A stretch of 39,716 bases of DNA. Origin: Pseudomonadota bacterium. GTDB taxonomy: Bacteria > Pseudomonadota > Gammaproteobacteria > Acidiferrobacterales > Acidiferrobacteraceae. Under the pieces are notes generated by a model. The model had not been told where the DNA came from, did not search any database, and saw only the letters and a program-made list of their open reading frames with translations. Positions 1 through 6,733 of the stretch are shown here, piece after piece (position 1 is the first letter of the stretch; every line of letters starts with the position of its first letter). The stretch is taken from NCBI GenBank assembly GCA_021819125.1, contig JAKARW010000010.1, positions 4,120 through 43,835 on the forward strand, written 5' to 3'. Both the position numbers and the translations under genes were made by a program.

Positions 1-73
1 GCGAAAAGGCCTGTCGGCGGGTACGCCGCATGCGGGTCGCGGGGAAGGGGGCACGACTATTGTCAAACGCCAT
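1..73 (-). CDS. hemB: Delta-aminolevulinic acid dehydratase (porphobilinogen synthase), N-terminal fragment
   Basis: An ATG on the minus strand at 73-71 opens a frame that runs off the window edge, giving 24 residues. They begin MAFDNSRAPFPATRMRRTRR and continue QAFS. This matches the start of proteobacterial HemB, where a short leader ending in a TRxRRxRR-type motif precedes the first helix. HemB condenses two 5-aminolevulinate molecules to porphobilinogen in tetrapyrrole synthesis. The Shine-Dalgarno is weak. The gene lies downstream of adk on the same strand, across a likely terminator, so it probably has its own promoter in the roughly 95-base gap. The call rests only on the N-terminus, with no catalytic residue in view. 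Confidence 0.55.
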   Translation of the reverse strand, partial: MAFDNSRAPFPATRMRRTRRQAFS

Positions 74-127
74 AGCGTGAGCCTAGCGCGCTTTGGGTTT
101 TCCGGGAAGGGGTTAGGGCGATCGCCC

Positions 128-161
128 AAAACGGCAAACGGGCCCGAAAGCCCGTTTGCCG
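128..161 (-). terminator. Intrinsic terminator after adk
   Basis: A 12-base perfect stem (132-143 with 150-161) closes a six-base loop. On the minus strand it is followed by four T (131-128). It lies 8 bases past the adk stop codon, separating adk from the hemB fragment. The T tract is short, so read-through is possible. Confidence 0.65.
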
Positions 162-168
162 GGGATTT

Positions 169-1215
169 CTAGCGACGGCCTTTGGATGCGGCCTTCTTCT
201 TCGGGGCAACCTTCTTCTTTGCCGCCGCCTTCTTCTTCGGGGCGGCCTTTTTGACCGCGACCTTCTTCTTTGCCGCCGCTTTCTTGACCGCCGCCTTCTT
301 CTTCGGGGCGGCCTTCTTCTTTGCCGCCGCCTTCTTCTTCGGGGCGGCCTTTTTGACCGCGACCTTCTTCTTGGGCGAAGCTTTCTTGACCGCCGCCTTC
401 TTCTTCGGGGCGGCCTTCTTCTTTGCCGCCGCTTTCTTGACCGGGGCCGCACTTTGCGGGGCGGTCTCATGGCGCGCGGGGCTTGCCGCCTGCGCCTTGA
501 CGGGGGCGCCCTTTGGTTTAGCGGGGGTCGGTGCCGTCATGGCCGGCCGCAGCGTGGCCAGAGGGTGGATATGGCCCTCGATGATCGCCACGACCGTTCG
601 GAAAATCTCCTGGACATCGCCCTCGCCGACGACCCGGCGAAGCTTGTTCTGGCTCTTGTAGTAGGTGATAAGCGGCGCGGTATGCTGCTCGTAGATCTCG
701 AGACGCTTGCGTATCGTCTCCTCGTTGTCGTCGGATCGCTGTTGCAGCTCCCCTCCGCACTTATCGCAGCGCCCCGGTATCCTGGGCGGCTGAAAATAGA
801 CGTTATACATCTGGCCGCATTTGGCGCAGGTGCGTCGCCCCGTCAGGCGCTTTAACAGGATCTCGGTGTTGACGTCGACAAGCAGCGCAAGCTGCAGCGG
901 CTGCCCTAAACGAGCGAGCAGTGAGTCGAGGGCCTGCGCCTGAGGGTTGCTGCGCGGAAAGCCGTCTAGGATAAAGCCGTTTTTGGCGTCGGGTTGGCTT
1001 AATCTGTCTTGGATCATCCCGAGCACGATCTCATCGCTTACGAGCTGGCCTTGGTCCATGGCCGCCTTGGCCCGTTTACCAAGTTCAGTCCCGGCCGTGA
1101 CGGCCGCCCTGAGAAGGTCGCCCGTGGAGATTTGGGGGATCTTGTACTTTTCGACCAGCAGTTTTGATTGCGTCCCTTTTCCGGAGCCCGGCGCTCCCAA
1201 TAGCACGATTCGCAT
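169..1215 (-). CDS. adk: Adenylate kinase with a Lys/Ala/Pro-rich histone-like C-terminal tail
   Basis: Catalyses ATP + AMP = 2 ADP in the cytoplasm. The core (about residues 1-215) has the P-loop GAPGSGKGTQ (7-16), the AMP-site STGDLLR (30-36), DGFPR (84-88) and a long LID with four cysteines (C130, C133, C150, C153), the zinc-binding LID of many bacterial enzymes. Family members are about 215-220 residues; this one has 348. Residues 216-258 form a Pro/Ala linker. Residues 259-348 are nearly all Lys, Ala, Pro and Val, built from two 34-residue near-identical repeats and a partial third, ending SKGRR. The frame is open throughout with no internal stop, so the tail is a real extension of the ORF. 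It resembles the tails of bacterial H1-like proteins; nucleic acid or polyphosphate binding is inference. Confidence 0.95.
   Translation of the reverse strand: MRIVLLGAPGSGKGTQSKLLVEKYKIPQISTGDLLRAAVTAGTELGKRAKAAMDQGQLVSDEIVLGMIQDRLSQPDAKNGFILDGFPRSNPQAQALDSLLARLGQPLQLALLVDVNTEILLKRLTGRRTCAKCGQMYNVYFQPPRIPGRCDKCGGELQQRSDDNEETIRKRLEIYEQHTAPLITYYKSQNKLRRVVGEGDVQEIFRTVVAIIEGHIHPLATLRPAMTAPTPAKPKGAPVKAQAASPARHETAPQSAAPVKKAAAKKKAAPKKKAAVKKASPKKKVAVKKAAPKKKAAAKKKAAPKKKAAVKKAAAKKKVAVKKAAPKKKAAAKKKVAPKKKAASKGRR
172..441. repeat. 102-bp tandem repeat encoding the adk lysine tail
   Basis: Two consecutive 102-bp copies (238-339 and 340-441) differ at only a few bases, followed by a partial third copy (172-237). 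Each encodes 34 residues. Within each copy there is a finer period of about 15-18 bases encoding KKKAA-type units. The unit length is a multiple of three, so expansion or contraction keeps the adk frame. Confidence 0.85.
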
Positions 1216-1261
1216 GGTTGTCTCGCTTTGGTTTTGAATTAACCTAGTGGAGGTGTTTTAT

Positions 1262-1339
1262 ATGTTTTCCCTGAGCAGGGCCGTCCCATATCGTAAGCTA
1301 CCCGCTGCATCTCTTGACGTCAATGTTTTTGGCGGATGA
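1262..1339 (+). CDS. Possible 25-residue small ORF or leader peptide
   Basis: An ATG lies 7 bases after a full GGAGGT Shine-Dalgarno (1249-1254) and opens a 25-codon frame beginning MFSLSRAVPYRK and ending in TGA. It sits in the gap between divergent adk and the pyrophosphate operon. No homology is recognised and there is no run of regulatory codons typical of attenuators. The ribosome binding site is the only support; it could be a leader of the operon or chance. Confidence 0.2.
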   Translation: MFSLSRAVPYRKLPAASLDVNVFGG

Positions 1340-1410
1340 AGATGAGGGGTAAAAAAAATCTGCGACGCATCCTGTATTACGGACGCTTTTGCGCTACGCT
1401 TACGACATTT

Positions 1411-1447
1411 TGCGGGGCCCCCGCAGGGCCTCGCCTCCGGAGAGGCG
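1411..1447 (+). promoter_or_regulatory. GC-rich hairpins covering the ribosome binding site of the 1454 gene
   Basis: Two short perfect stems lie directly before the ATG at 1454. The first pairs 1411-1415 with 1421-1425. The second pairs CGCCTC (1432-1437) with GAGGCG (1442-1447) around a CGGA loop. The Shine-Dalgarno GGAGAGG (1439-1445) falls inside the second stem, so folding would hide it. This suggests translational control at the head of the pyrophosphate operon, but short GC stems are common in high-GC DNA. Confidence 0.3.
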
Positions 1448-1453
1448 CTCTCG

Positions 1454-1822
1454 ATGTCGGGAATACCGGACTTTAATGATACTGAGCTCTGGCTGGCTCG
1501 TTCCGTGCTGGCGGAACGGTACGGCAAGGCGGTGGCGCCGGAGCTCGCCGACAGTGAGCTGCGGCTCGACCCCGAGTCGACGGTTTTGACGGCTTGCCCC
1601 ACCCTCTTCTGGTCCGAACGGGCCGCCAATTTCGTCGTTTTCAAGATCGGTGAGGGTCGCTACCGGTGCCAGTTTTTTTACGGTCCCAATGAACAATACG
1701 GGACCGGCCGGGATTCCTATGACGACATCGCCGAGTGCGTCACCCATGTGCTGCAGCTGCAGGCCGACCACGAAAGCCGCGAGGGTTTTGCGCCTCGCCC
1801 AAACGCAAGAGACCGAACTTAA
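1454..1822 (+). CDS. Hypothetical protein, first gene of the pyrophosphate operon
   Basis: A soluble-looking 122-residue protein with no signal peptide or membrane segment. I do not recognise the family. It is acidic overall, with an aromatic central block (TLFWSERAANFVVFKIG then YRCQFFYGP) and a hydrophilic, probably disordered C-terminus. The block looks like beta strands of a small alpha/beta fold. The start has GGAGAGG eight bases upstream. It ends 45 bases before the PPi-phosphofructokinase gene on the same strand with no terminator between, so co-transcription is likely. Its place suggests a link to pyrophosphate or sugar phosphate metabolism, but nothing in the sequence gives a reaction. 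Confidence 0.7.
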   Translation: MSGIPDFNDTELWLARSVLAERYGKAVAPELADSELRLDPESTVLTACPTLFWSERAANFVVFKIGEGRYRCQFFYGPNEQYGTGRDSYDDIAECVTHVLQLQADHESREGFAPRPNARDRT

Positions 1823-1867
1823 AGCCCTTTTTCTTATCTATTCAGTCCTAGGAGCGCAAAGAAAGTC

Positions 1868-3133
1868 ATGGCAAAGCCCAAGAACGCGTTTTATGCCCAG
1901 TCAGGTGGTGTAACCGCCGTCATCAACGCCTCCGCCTGCGGGGTCATAGAGACGGCGCGCCGGTATAAAACGAAGATTGGCAAGGTCTATGCTGGCCGCA
2001 ACGGGATCATAGGGGCCCTCACCGAGGACCTGATCGATACCAGCAAGGAGTCCGTGGCGGCCATACGCGCCCTGCGCCACACCCCGGCCGGGGCCTTCGG
2101 GTCATGCCGCTACAAGCTGAAGGGTCTCGAGGAGAACAAGGCCCAGTACGAGCGGCTTATCGATGTGTTCCGAGCCCACGATATCGGGTACTTCTTCTAC
2201 AACGGCGGCGGCGACTCCCAGGATACCGCGCACAAGGTCTCCCAGATCGGGGAGCGCTTGGGCTATCCGATCGTGTGCGTCGGGGTGCCAAAGACCGTGG
2301 ACAACGACCTACCGTTCACGGATTGCTCCCCGGGGTTCGGGTCGGTGGCCAAGTATGTGGCCGTATCGATCCGCGAGGCGGGGTTCGATGTCGCCAGCAT
2401 GGCCAAGACGTCGACCAAGATCTTTGTGATGGAGGTCATGGGGCGGCATGCCGGATGGATCGCGGCGGCGGGAGGACTGGCCGCCGAGAAGGCCGGAGAT
2501 GCCCCGCACATCATCCTGTTCCCCGAGCGCGTATTCGACGAGACGGCGTTTCTCGCGCGCGTCGACCAGGCCGTCAAGGCCTACGGCTATTGCGCCATCG
2601 TGGTTTCCGAAGGGGTGAAGGGTAAAGACGGGAAATTCCTGGCCGAGAGCGGCCTTAAGGACGCGTTCGGCCACGCGCAACTGGGGGGCGTGGCGCCGGT
2701 GGTGGCGCAGCTCATAAAGAACAAGCTTGGGTATAAGTACCATTGGGCGGTCGCCGATTATTTGCAGCGCGCCGCGCGCCACATCGCCTCCAAGACCGAT
2801 GTCGAACAGGCCTATGCCTTGGGGAAGCGTGCCGTGGAGCTTGCCATAAAGGGACATAACGCGGTCATGCCCATTATCGTTCGTAAGGCCAATCGCCCGT
2901 ACAAGTGGGAACTTGGGGTTGCGAACCTGGCGGATGTGGCCAATGTCGAAAAGAAGATGCCGGAAGATTATATTACCGAGGACGGCTTTGGCATCACTCG
3001 CAAGTGTCGTACCTACCTCGAGCCTTTGATCCAGGGAGAGGACTACCCGCCGTACAAAAACGGCCTGCCACAATATGTGCGGCTCAAGAATGTGGCCGTC
3101 AAAAAGAAGCTGGGCGGGGAATTCAAGGTCTAG
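1868..3133 (+). CDS. pfp: Pyrophosphate-dependent 6-phosphofructokinase
   Basis: Phosphorylates fructose 6-phosphate with PPi, or runs in reverse making PPi and fructose 6-phosphate from the bisphosphate. Family motifs are clear: AQSGG at the N-terminus, GGGDSQDTAH where ATP enzymes have GGDGS, PKTVDND and MEVMGRHAGW. The Lys in PKTVDND is the residue that separates PPi-using from ATP-using enzymes (Gly in the latter). Length (421) fits the PPi-dependent group. The ATG is preceded by AGGAG at a rather long 14 bases. It lies with two small genes and hppA; in methanotrophs and sulfur-oxidising symbionts the same pair is linked and proposed to save energy in sugar phosphate cycling. Some enzymes of this group also use sedoheptulose phosphates. 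Confidence 0.93.
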   Translation: MAKPKNAFYAQSGGVTAVINASACGVIETARRYKTKIGKVYAGRNGIIGALTEDLIDTSKESVAAIRALRHTPAGAFGSCRYKLKGLEENKAQYERLIDVFRAHDIGYFFYNGGGDSQDTAHKVSQIGERLGYPIVCVGVPKTVDNDLPFTDCSPGFGSVAKYVAVSIREAGFDVASMAKTSTKIFVMEVMGRHAGWIAAAGGLAAEKAGDAPHIILFPERVFDETAFLARVDQAVKAYGYCAIVVSEGVKGKDGKFLAESGLKDAFGHAQLGGVAPVVAQLIKNKLGYKYHWAVADYLQRAARHIASKTDVEQAYALGKRAVELAIKGHNAVMPIIVRKANRPYKWELGVANLADVANVEKKMPEDYITEDGFGITRKCRTYLEPLIQGEDYPPYKNGLPQYVRLKNVAVKKKLGGEFKV

Positions 3134-3135
3134 CA

Positions 3136-3360
3136 ATGACAATTGACAAAGCCCGCGAGCTTTTGCAGGTGCAAGCTAGCTTCGGGGGCTTTTACAACGG
3201 CAACGCCGCCAAGCTCATACTTTCGGAGGTCTTCCGCGAGCATGGGCAGGCGGCCGTCGATGCTCTGATCCGCGAGGTCGGATTGGATCATGTGTTTGGG
3301 TTTGAGTCAGGCACTCGGTTCGAGGGGGGGTTGGCGCTCAAGAAGTCAAAAGGTAAATAG
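3136..3360 (+). CDS. Small hypothetical protein between pfp and hppA
   Basis: A 74-residue protein starting at an ATG 2 bases after the pfp stop (MTIDKARELLQVQASFGGFY), ending LALKKSKGK. Longer versions of this frame extend back into pfp and are unlikely. It looks like a compact helical protein: an amphipathic first helix, FYNGNAAKLILSEVFREHG, then a second helix and a FGFESGTRFE turn. There are no cysteines, signal or membrane segment. I do not recognise the family. Its position, coupled to pfp and 57 bases before hppA, suggests a partner or regulator of the pyrophosphate enzymes. That is inference only. Confidence 0.75.
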   Translation: MTIDKARELLQVQASFGGFYNGNAAKLILSEVFREHGQAAVDALIREVGLDHVFGFESGTRFEGGLALKKSKGK

Positions 3361-3417
3361 GCGCCACCCCCGGGCATTACATATTATTTCAAGTTGTCAT
3401 CCTAGGGGAGCCATAGC

Positions 3418-5466
3418 ATGTCTGTCGATCTTGCGGTCGTGTTTGTTTGTGCCCTGTTAGCTCTGCTATACGGGGGGGTATCCATACTGTGGGTCATGAA
3501 GCAGCCGACCGGCACGGCGCGCATGGTGGAGATCGCGCACGCCATCCAGGAAGGGGCCCAGGCCTACCTGAATCGCCAGTACCGGACGATCGGACTGGTG
3601 GGTGTCGTCCTTTTCGTCCTGATCTTCGCTTTTCTGCAGCATCTCACGGCCATAGGCTTTGCGATCGGCGCCATTCTATCGGGGCTTGCCGGCTATATCG
3701 GCATGAACGTCTCGGTGCGTTCGAATGTACGAACCGCAGCCGCCGCCTCCAATGGCATTAACGCCGCCTTGCGCGTCGCCTTCCGCGGTGGTGCCATCAC
3801 CGGTCTGTTGGTCGTAGGATTGGGCCTCCTGGGCGTGGCCGGTTATTTCGCCGTCTTGCTCGCGCTCACGCCCGCCACCCGCCACATCGATGTCTCGCCG
3901 CTCGTGGGGCTCGCTTTTGGCGGGTCGCTCATCTCCATCTTCGCCCGTCTAGGCGGCGGGATCTTCACCAAGGGTGCCGATGTCGGGGCCGACCTTGTCG
4001 GCAAGGTCGAGGCCGGCATACCGGAAGATGATCCGCGCAACCCCGCGGTTATCGCCGACAACGTCGGGGATAACGTGGGCGACTGCGCGGGCATGGCGGC
4101 GGACCTGTTCGAGACCTATGCCGTTACCGTCGTCGCCACCTTGCTGCTCGGCCATCTGGATTTCCCGGGTTTTCGCGGGGCCCTGATCTATCCGCTGGCC
4201 CTGGGGGCCGCCTCGATAGTCGCTTCGATCATCGGCACCTGGTTTGTGAGCGCGCGTGAAGGGGGCAAGATCATGAATGCCCTGTACCGCGGGCTGATCG
4301 TCACCGGGGTCATTGCCGCCGGGCTTTTTTATCCCGTCACGCGCTGGCTCATGCACGGCATCGCCGCTCACTCGGGGGCCGGCGTGCCGCTTACGGTCAA
4401 CGACATCTACTATTCGGCCTTGACCGGGCTTTTGGTCACGGGTCTGCTCGTCGTCATCACCGAGTACTATACGGCGACGGAATACGGGCCGGTGCGCTAT
4501 ATCGCCCAGGCGTCCACCACGGGCCATGGCACGAACGTCATTGCCGGGCTTGCGGTGTCCATGAAGGCGACGGCCGCCCCGGTGCTCGTCATTTGTGGTG
4601 GCATAGGCCTTGCCTATCACCTGGCCGGACTCTATGGCATCGCGGTCGCCGCCAGCGCCATGCTGTCGCTTGCGGGCATGATCATAGCGCTTGACGCCTA
4701 TGGCCCGATCACAGACAACGCCGGCGGTATTGCCGAGATGGCCAATCTTCCGCCCGCGGTGCGTGCGGTGACCGATCCGCTCGACGCGGTCGGCAACACG
4801 ACCAAGGCCGTGACCAAGGGTTATGCCATCGGCTCGGCGGGGCTCGCGGCTCTCGTGCTCTTTTCCGACTACACGCATGAGCTTACGGCGCGCACGGGTC
4901 AGGCTATGGCCTTCGACCTATCCAACCACATGGTGATCATCGGCCTCTTTCTCGGCGGCCTTATACCTTACCTCTTCGGATCGATGGCGATGGAGGCCGT
5001 GGGCCGGGCGGCGGGCGCGGTCGTAGTCGAGGTGCGCCGTCAGTTCAAGGAAATCCCGGGCATCATGGAAGGTACGGGGCGGCCCGACTATTCGCGGGCG
5101 GTCGACATGCTGACCAAGGCCGCGATCCGGGAGATGATCATCCCCTCGCTCCTGCCGGTATTGGTGCCGGTGATCGTCGGGGTGCTGCTCGGTGCTCAGG
5201 CCCTGGGCGGGGTTCTCATGGGCACGATCGTCACGGGGCTCTTTGTGGCGATCTCCATGACCACCGGTGGTGGTGCCTGGGACAACGCCAAGAAGTACAT
5301 TGAAGACAATCACTTCGGAGGCAAGGGTTCGGAGGCCCACAAGGCGGCGGTGACCGGCGACACGGTCGGCGACCCGTACAAGGACACGGCCGGACCCGCC
5401 GTGAACCCGATGATCAAGATCATCAACATCGTGGCGCTCCTGCTAGTCCCCTTGCTCCATCTGTAA
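3418..5466 (+). CDS. hppA: Membrane-bound K+-independent proton-pumping pyrophosphatase
   Basis: Couples PPi hydrolysis to proton export across the inner membrane. The protein (682 residues) is almost entirely hydrophobic helices, about 16, as in the family. The PPi site is intact: [13 protein letters not shown], then [22 protein letters not shown], and near the C-terminus the [14 protein letters not shown] block. The subtype marker [10 protein letters not shown] carries Lys at 463 and Thr at 466. K+-dependent enzymes have Ala at these sites, so this is the K+-independent proton-pumping type. GGGGAG precedes the ATG (3418). It is the last gene of the operon and is followed by a strong terminator. 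It can use PPi from biosynthesis, or from reverse PPi-PFK, to build proton motive force. Confidence 0.97.
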   Translation: MSVDLAVVFVCALLALLYGGVSILWVMKQPTGTARMVEIAHAIQEGAQAYLNRQYRTIGLVGVVLFVLIFAFLQHLTAIGFAIGAILSGLAGYIGMNVSVRSNVRTAAAASNGINAALRVAFRGGAITGLLVVGLGLLGVAGYFAVLLALTPATRHIDVSPLVGLAFGGSLISIFARLGGGIFTKGADVGADLVGKVEAGIPEDDPRNPAVIADNVGDNVGDCAGMAADLFETYAVTVVATLLLGHLDFPGFRGALIYPLALGAASIVASIIGTWFVSAREGGKIMNALYRGLIVTGVIAAGLFYPVTRWLMHGIAAHSGAGVPLTVNDIYYSALTGLLVTGLLVVITEYYTATEYGPVRYIAQASTTGHGTNVIAGLAVSMKATAAPVLVICGGIGLAYHLAGLYGIAVAASAMLSLAGMIIALDAYGPITDNAGGIAEMANLPPAVRAVTDPLDAVGNTTKAVTKGYAIGSAGLAALVLFSDYTHELTARTGQAMAFDLSNHMVIIGLFLGGLIPYLFGSMAMEAVGRAAGAVVVEVRRQFKEIPGIMEGTGRPDYSRAVDMLTKAAIREMIIPSLLPVLVPVIVGVLLGAQALGGVLMGTIVTGLFVAISMTTGGGAWDNAKKYIEDNHFGGKGSEAHKAAVTGDTVGDPYKDTAGPAVNPMIKIINIVALLLVPLLHL

Positions 5467-5478
5467 CAGGTGATTCAT

Positions 5479-5508
5479 CCCGGGGCCTTTTCGAGGCCCC
5501 GGGCTTTT
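5479..5508 (+). terminator. Intrinsic terminator after hppA
   Basis: A nine-base perfect GC stem (5479-5487 with 5495-5503) with a 7-base loop is followed by CTTTT. It starts 13 bases after the hppA stop and closes the pyrophosphate operon. Confidence 0.85.
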
Positions 5509-5576
5509 ATGACGAGGCCCGTTTCGCGCGGCGCGCGTCCTTAAAGCGTCAGGATGTCGGCGTTTGCGGAAATTGC

Positions 5577-5582
5577 TAGACT
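5577..5582 (+). promoter_or_regulatory. Possible -10 element for a leaderless transcript
   Basis: TAGACT ends 6 bases before the ATG at 5589, so a start site at the usual distance would fall at the A of the ATG. There is no Shine-Dalgarno before that ATG. No good -35 is visible at 16-18 bases, so the call is weak. Confidence 0.22.
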
Positions 5583-5588
5583 GGGCGC

Positions 5589-6113
5589 ATGAAGATCTGC
5601 ATCGTCTCCGACAGCCACGACAATCGTGAACTCCTGAATGCCGCCGTAGCCGAGGCCAAGTCGCTCGGGGCCGAAGCCGTGCTCCATTGCGGCGACATCG
5701 TGGCACCCAGCACCTTGCGCACCTTGCGTCGCCATGCCCTCCCGATCCACGCGATCCACGGAAACAACACGGGCGACACCTTCCATATGTCGCGGCTGGG
5801 CCAGGAATCAGAGGCCCTGGTTCGCTATTACGGGCAGGACGCCGACATCGGGCTTGCCGGGCGGCGTGTGTTTCTCGTGCATTATCCGCACTACGCCTAT
5901 GCCCTTGCCTGCACGGGCGACTGGGACATCGTGTGCTGCGGCCATGATCATGTGGCCGAGGTCAAATCGGTCCCCAATGTGAAAGGCGGCAGGACCGCCA
6001 TGGTGAATCCGGGGACCGTGGGGGGTGTGGGGGCGGCGGCCACCTACGTCATGGCGGACCTGGAACAGATGTCCTTTACCATCCGCGAGGTGTCGCCGCC
6101 CAGGGTGCGTTAG
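5589..6113 (+). CDS. YfcE/MJ0936-type metallophosphoesterase
   Basis: A calcineurin-like phosphoesterase of 174 residues with all metal motifs in order: SDSHDN at the N-terminus (D8, H10), HCGDIV, IHGNN, LVHYPH and CGHDHV. It closes with NPGTVGG, typical of the YfcE group, and those enzymes hydrolyse phosphodiesters in vitro with Mn or similar metals. The cellular substrate is unknown and cannot be read from the sequence. There is no signal peptide, so it is cytoplasmic. It stands alone between the hppA terminator and a convergent cytochrome gene, whose 3' end it overlaps by 4 bases. No ribosome binding site is visible. Confidence 0.88.
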   Translation: MKICIVSDSHDNRELLNAAVAEAKSLGAEAVLHCGDIVAPSTLRTLRRHALPIHAIHGNNTGDTFHMSRLGQESEALVRYYGQDADIGLAGRRVFLVHYPHYAYALACTGDWDIVCCGHDHVAEVKSVPNVKGGRTAMVNPGTVGGVGAAATYVMADLEQMSFTIREVSPPRVR

Positions 6114-6565
6114 CGCGGCTTGCCGCCGATCATGACGCGCTGACCGTGTGCGAGCGAACCAAGATAGCTCACAAGGTCGGCCATCGTCTGGCTGCCGTAG
6201 GCCGGGGGATGCCCCAAAAGGCCGTTACGCACGCAGTGGCGAATCTGCGTCTCCAGCGTGATGACTTTATGCAGCTTTGGACTGTAGCGCGGGAAGATGG
6301 CGGCGGCATTGATGAGGCTTGGGATCCTCTTGCCGTTGGGCAGGCGGCCCATGATGCGTCCCCCGTCTATGTGGCAGCTGGAGCATGTGGTGTGCCGCCC
6401 ATGGAAGCTCTGCTCATGGCTGCCGAAGCTGTCGGTGTTGAAGATGCGCGCCCCGTTCTTGACGGCCTGCGACAGGGCGATGGAGGCGGGCGATGCAAAG
6501 GCCGTCGTAGCGAGCCCGAGGGCGACCGCGCCGACCACTATCCTTATGCGGGATTGATTTCTCAT
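6110..6565 (-). CDS. Exported mono-haem cytochrome c, SoxA/TsdA-like
   Basis: A periplasmic c-type cytochrome of 151 residues. Residues 1-24 are a Sec signal peptide (basic start, hydrophobic core, cleavage near AFA-S). One haem site, CSSCH, lies at 61-65 and is followed by HIDGGR. The later TLETQIRHCVRNG resembles the T-E-x-R-I-x-x-C segment of thiosulfate dehydrogenase (TsdA) and SoxA domains. Those proteins usually have two haems or a partner, whereas only one CxxCH is present here. C109-type Cys (in RHC) could be a haem or persulfide ligand, as in SoxA and TsdA, but this is inference. A role in thiosulfate or other sulfur electron transfer is plausible. No sox or tsd partner is nearby. 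Confidence 0.8.
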   Translation of the reverse strand: MRNQSRIRIVVGAVALGLATTAFASPASIALSQAVKNGARIFNTDSFGSHEQSFHGRHTTCSSCHIDGGRIMGRLPNGKRIPSLINAAAIFPRYSPKLHKVITLETQIRHCVRNGLLGHPPAYGSQTMADLVSYLGSLAHGQRVMIGGKPR

Positions 6566-6733
6566 TCAAGGCTCCATCCATCGGTTTTTTTGAGGTCTCT
6601 AGGGTAGCGAACGCCGACGAGCGGCGCAACCGCCTGTGAGGCCGTCGCAAAAGGTTCGTCTGCATCGCCCACCGGTCTGCCTTGTGCGGCGCATATGTGC
6701 TAACCTGCGGCCCAAACCCAAACGCCGTCTACC

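Noticed and set aside
172-441. Repeat array as a CRISPR
   Set aside because: Units are directly adjacent, in frame and coding, without unique spacers or cas genes.
63-470. Arg/Pro-rich minus-strand frame of 135 residues
   Set aside because: It is the shadow of the adk lysine tail in another frame; the repeat makes all frames open.
182-661. Phe/Ala-rich plus-strand frame antisense to the adk tail
   Set aside because: It is the complement of the Lys/Ala codon repeats with no Shine-Dalgarno; the adk core on the other strand is certain.
6566-6733. PmrA or PhoP box before arnT
   Set aside because: No CTTAAT-type or TGTTTA-type direct repeat was recognised in this gap.
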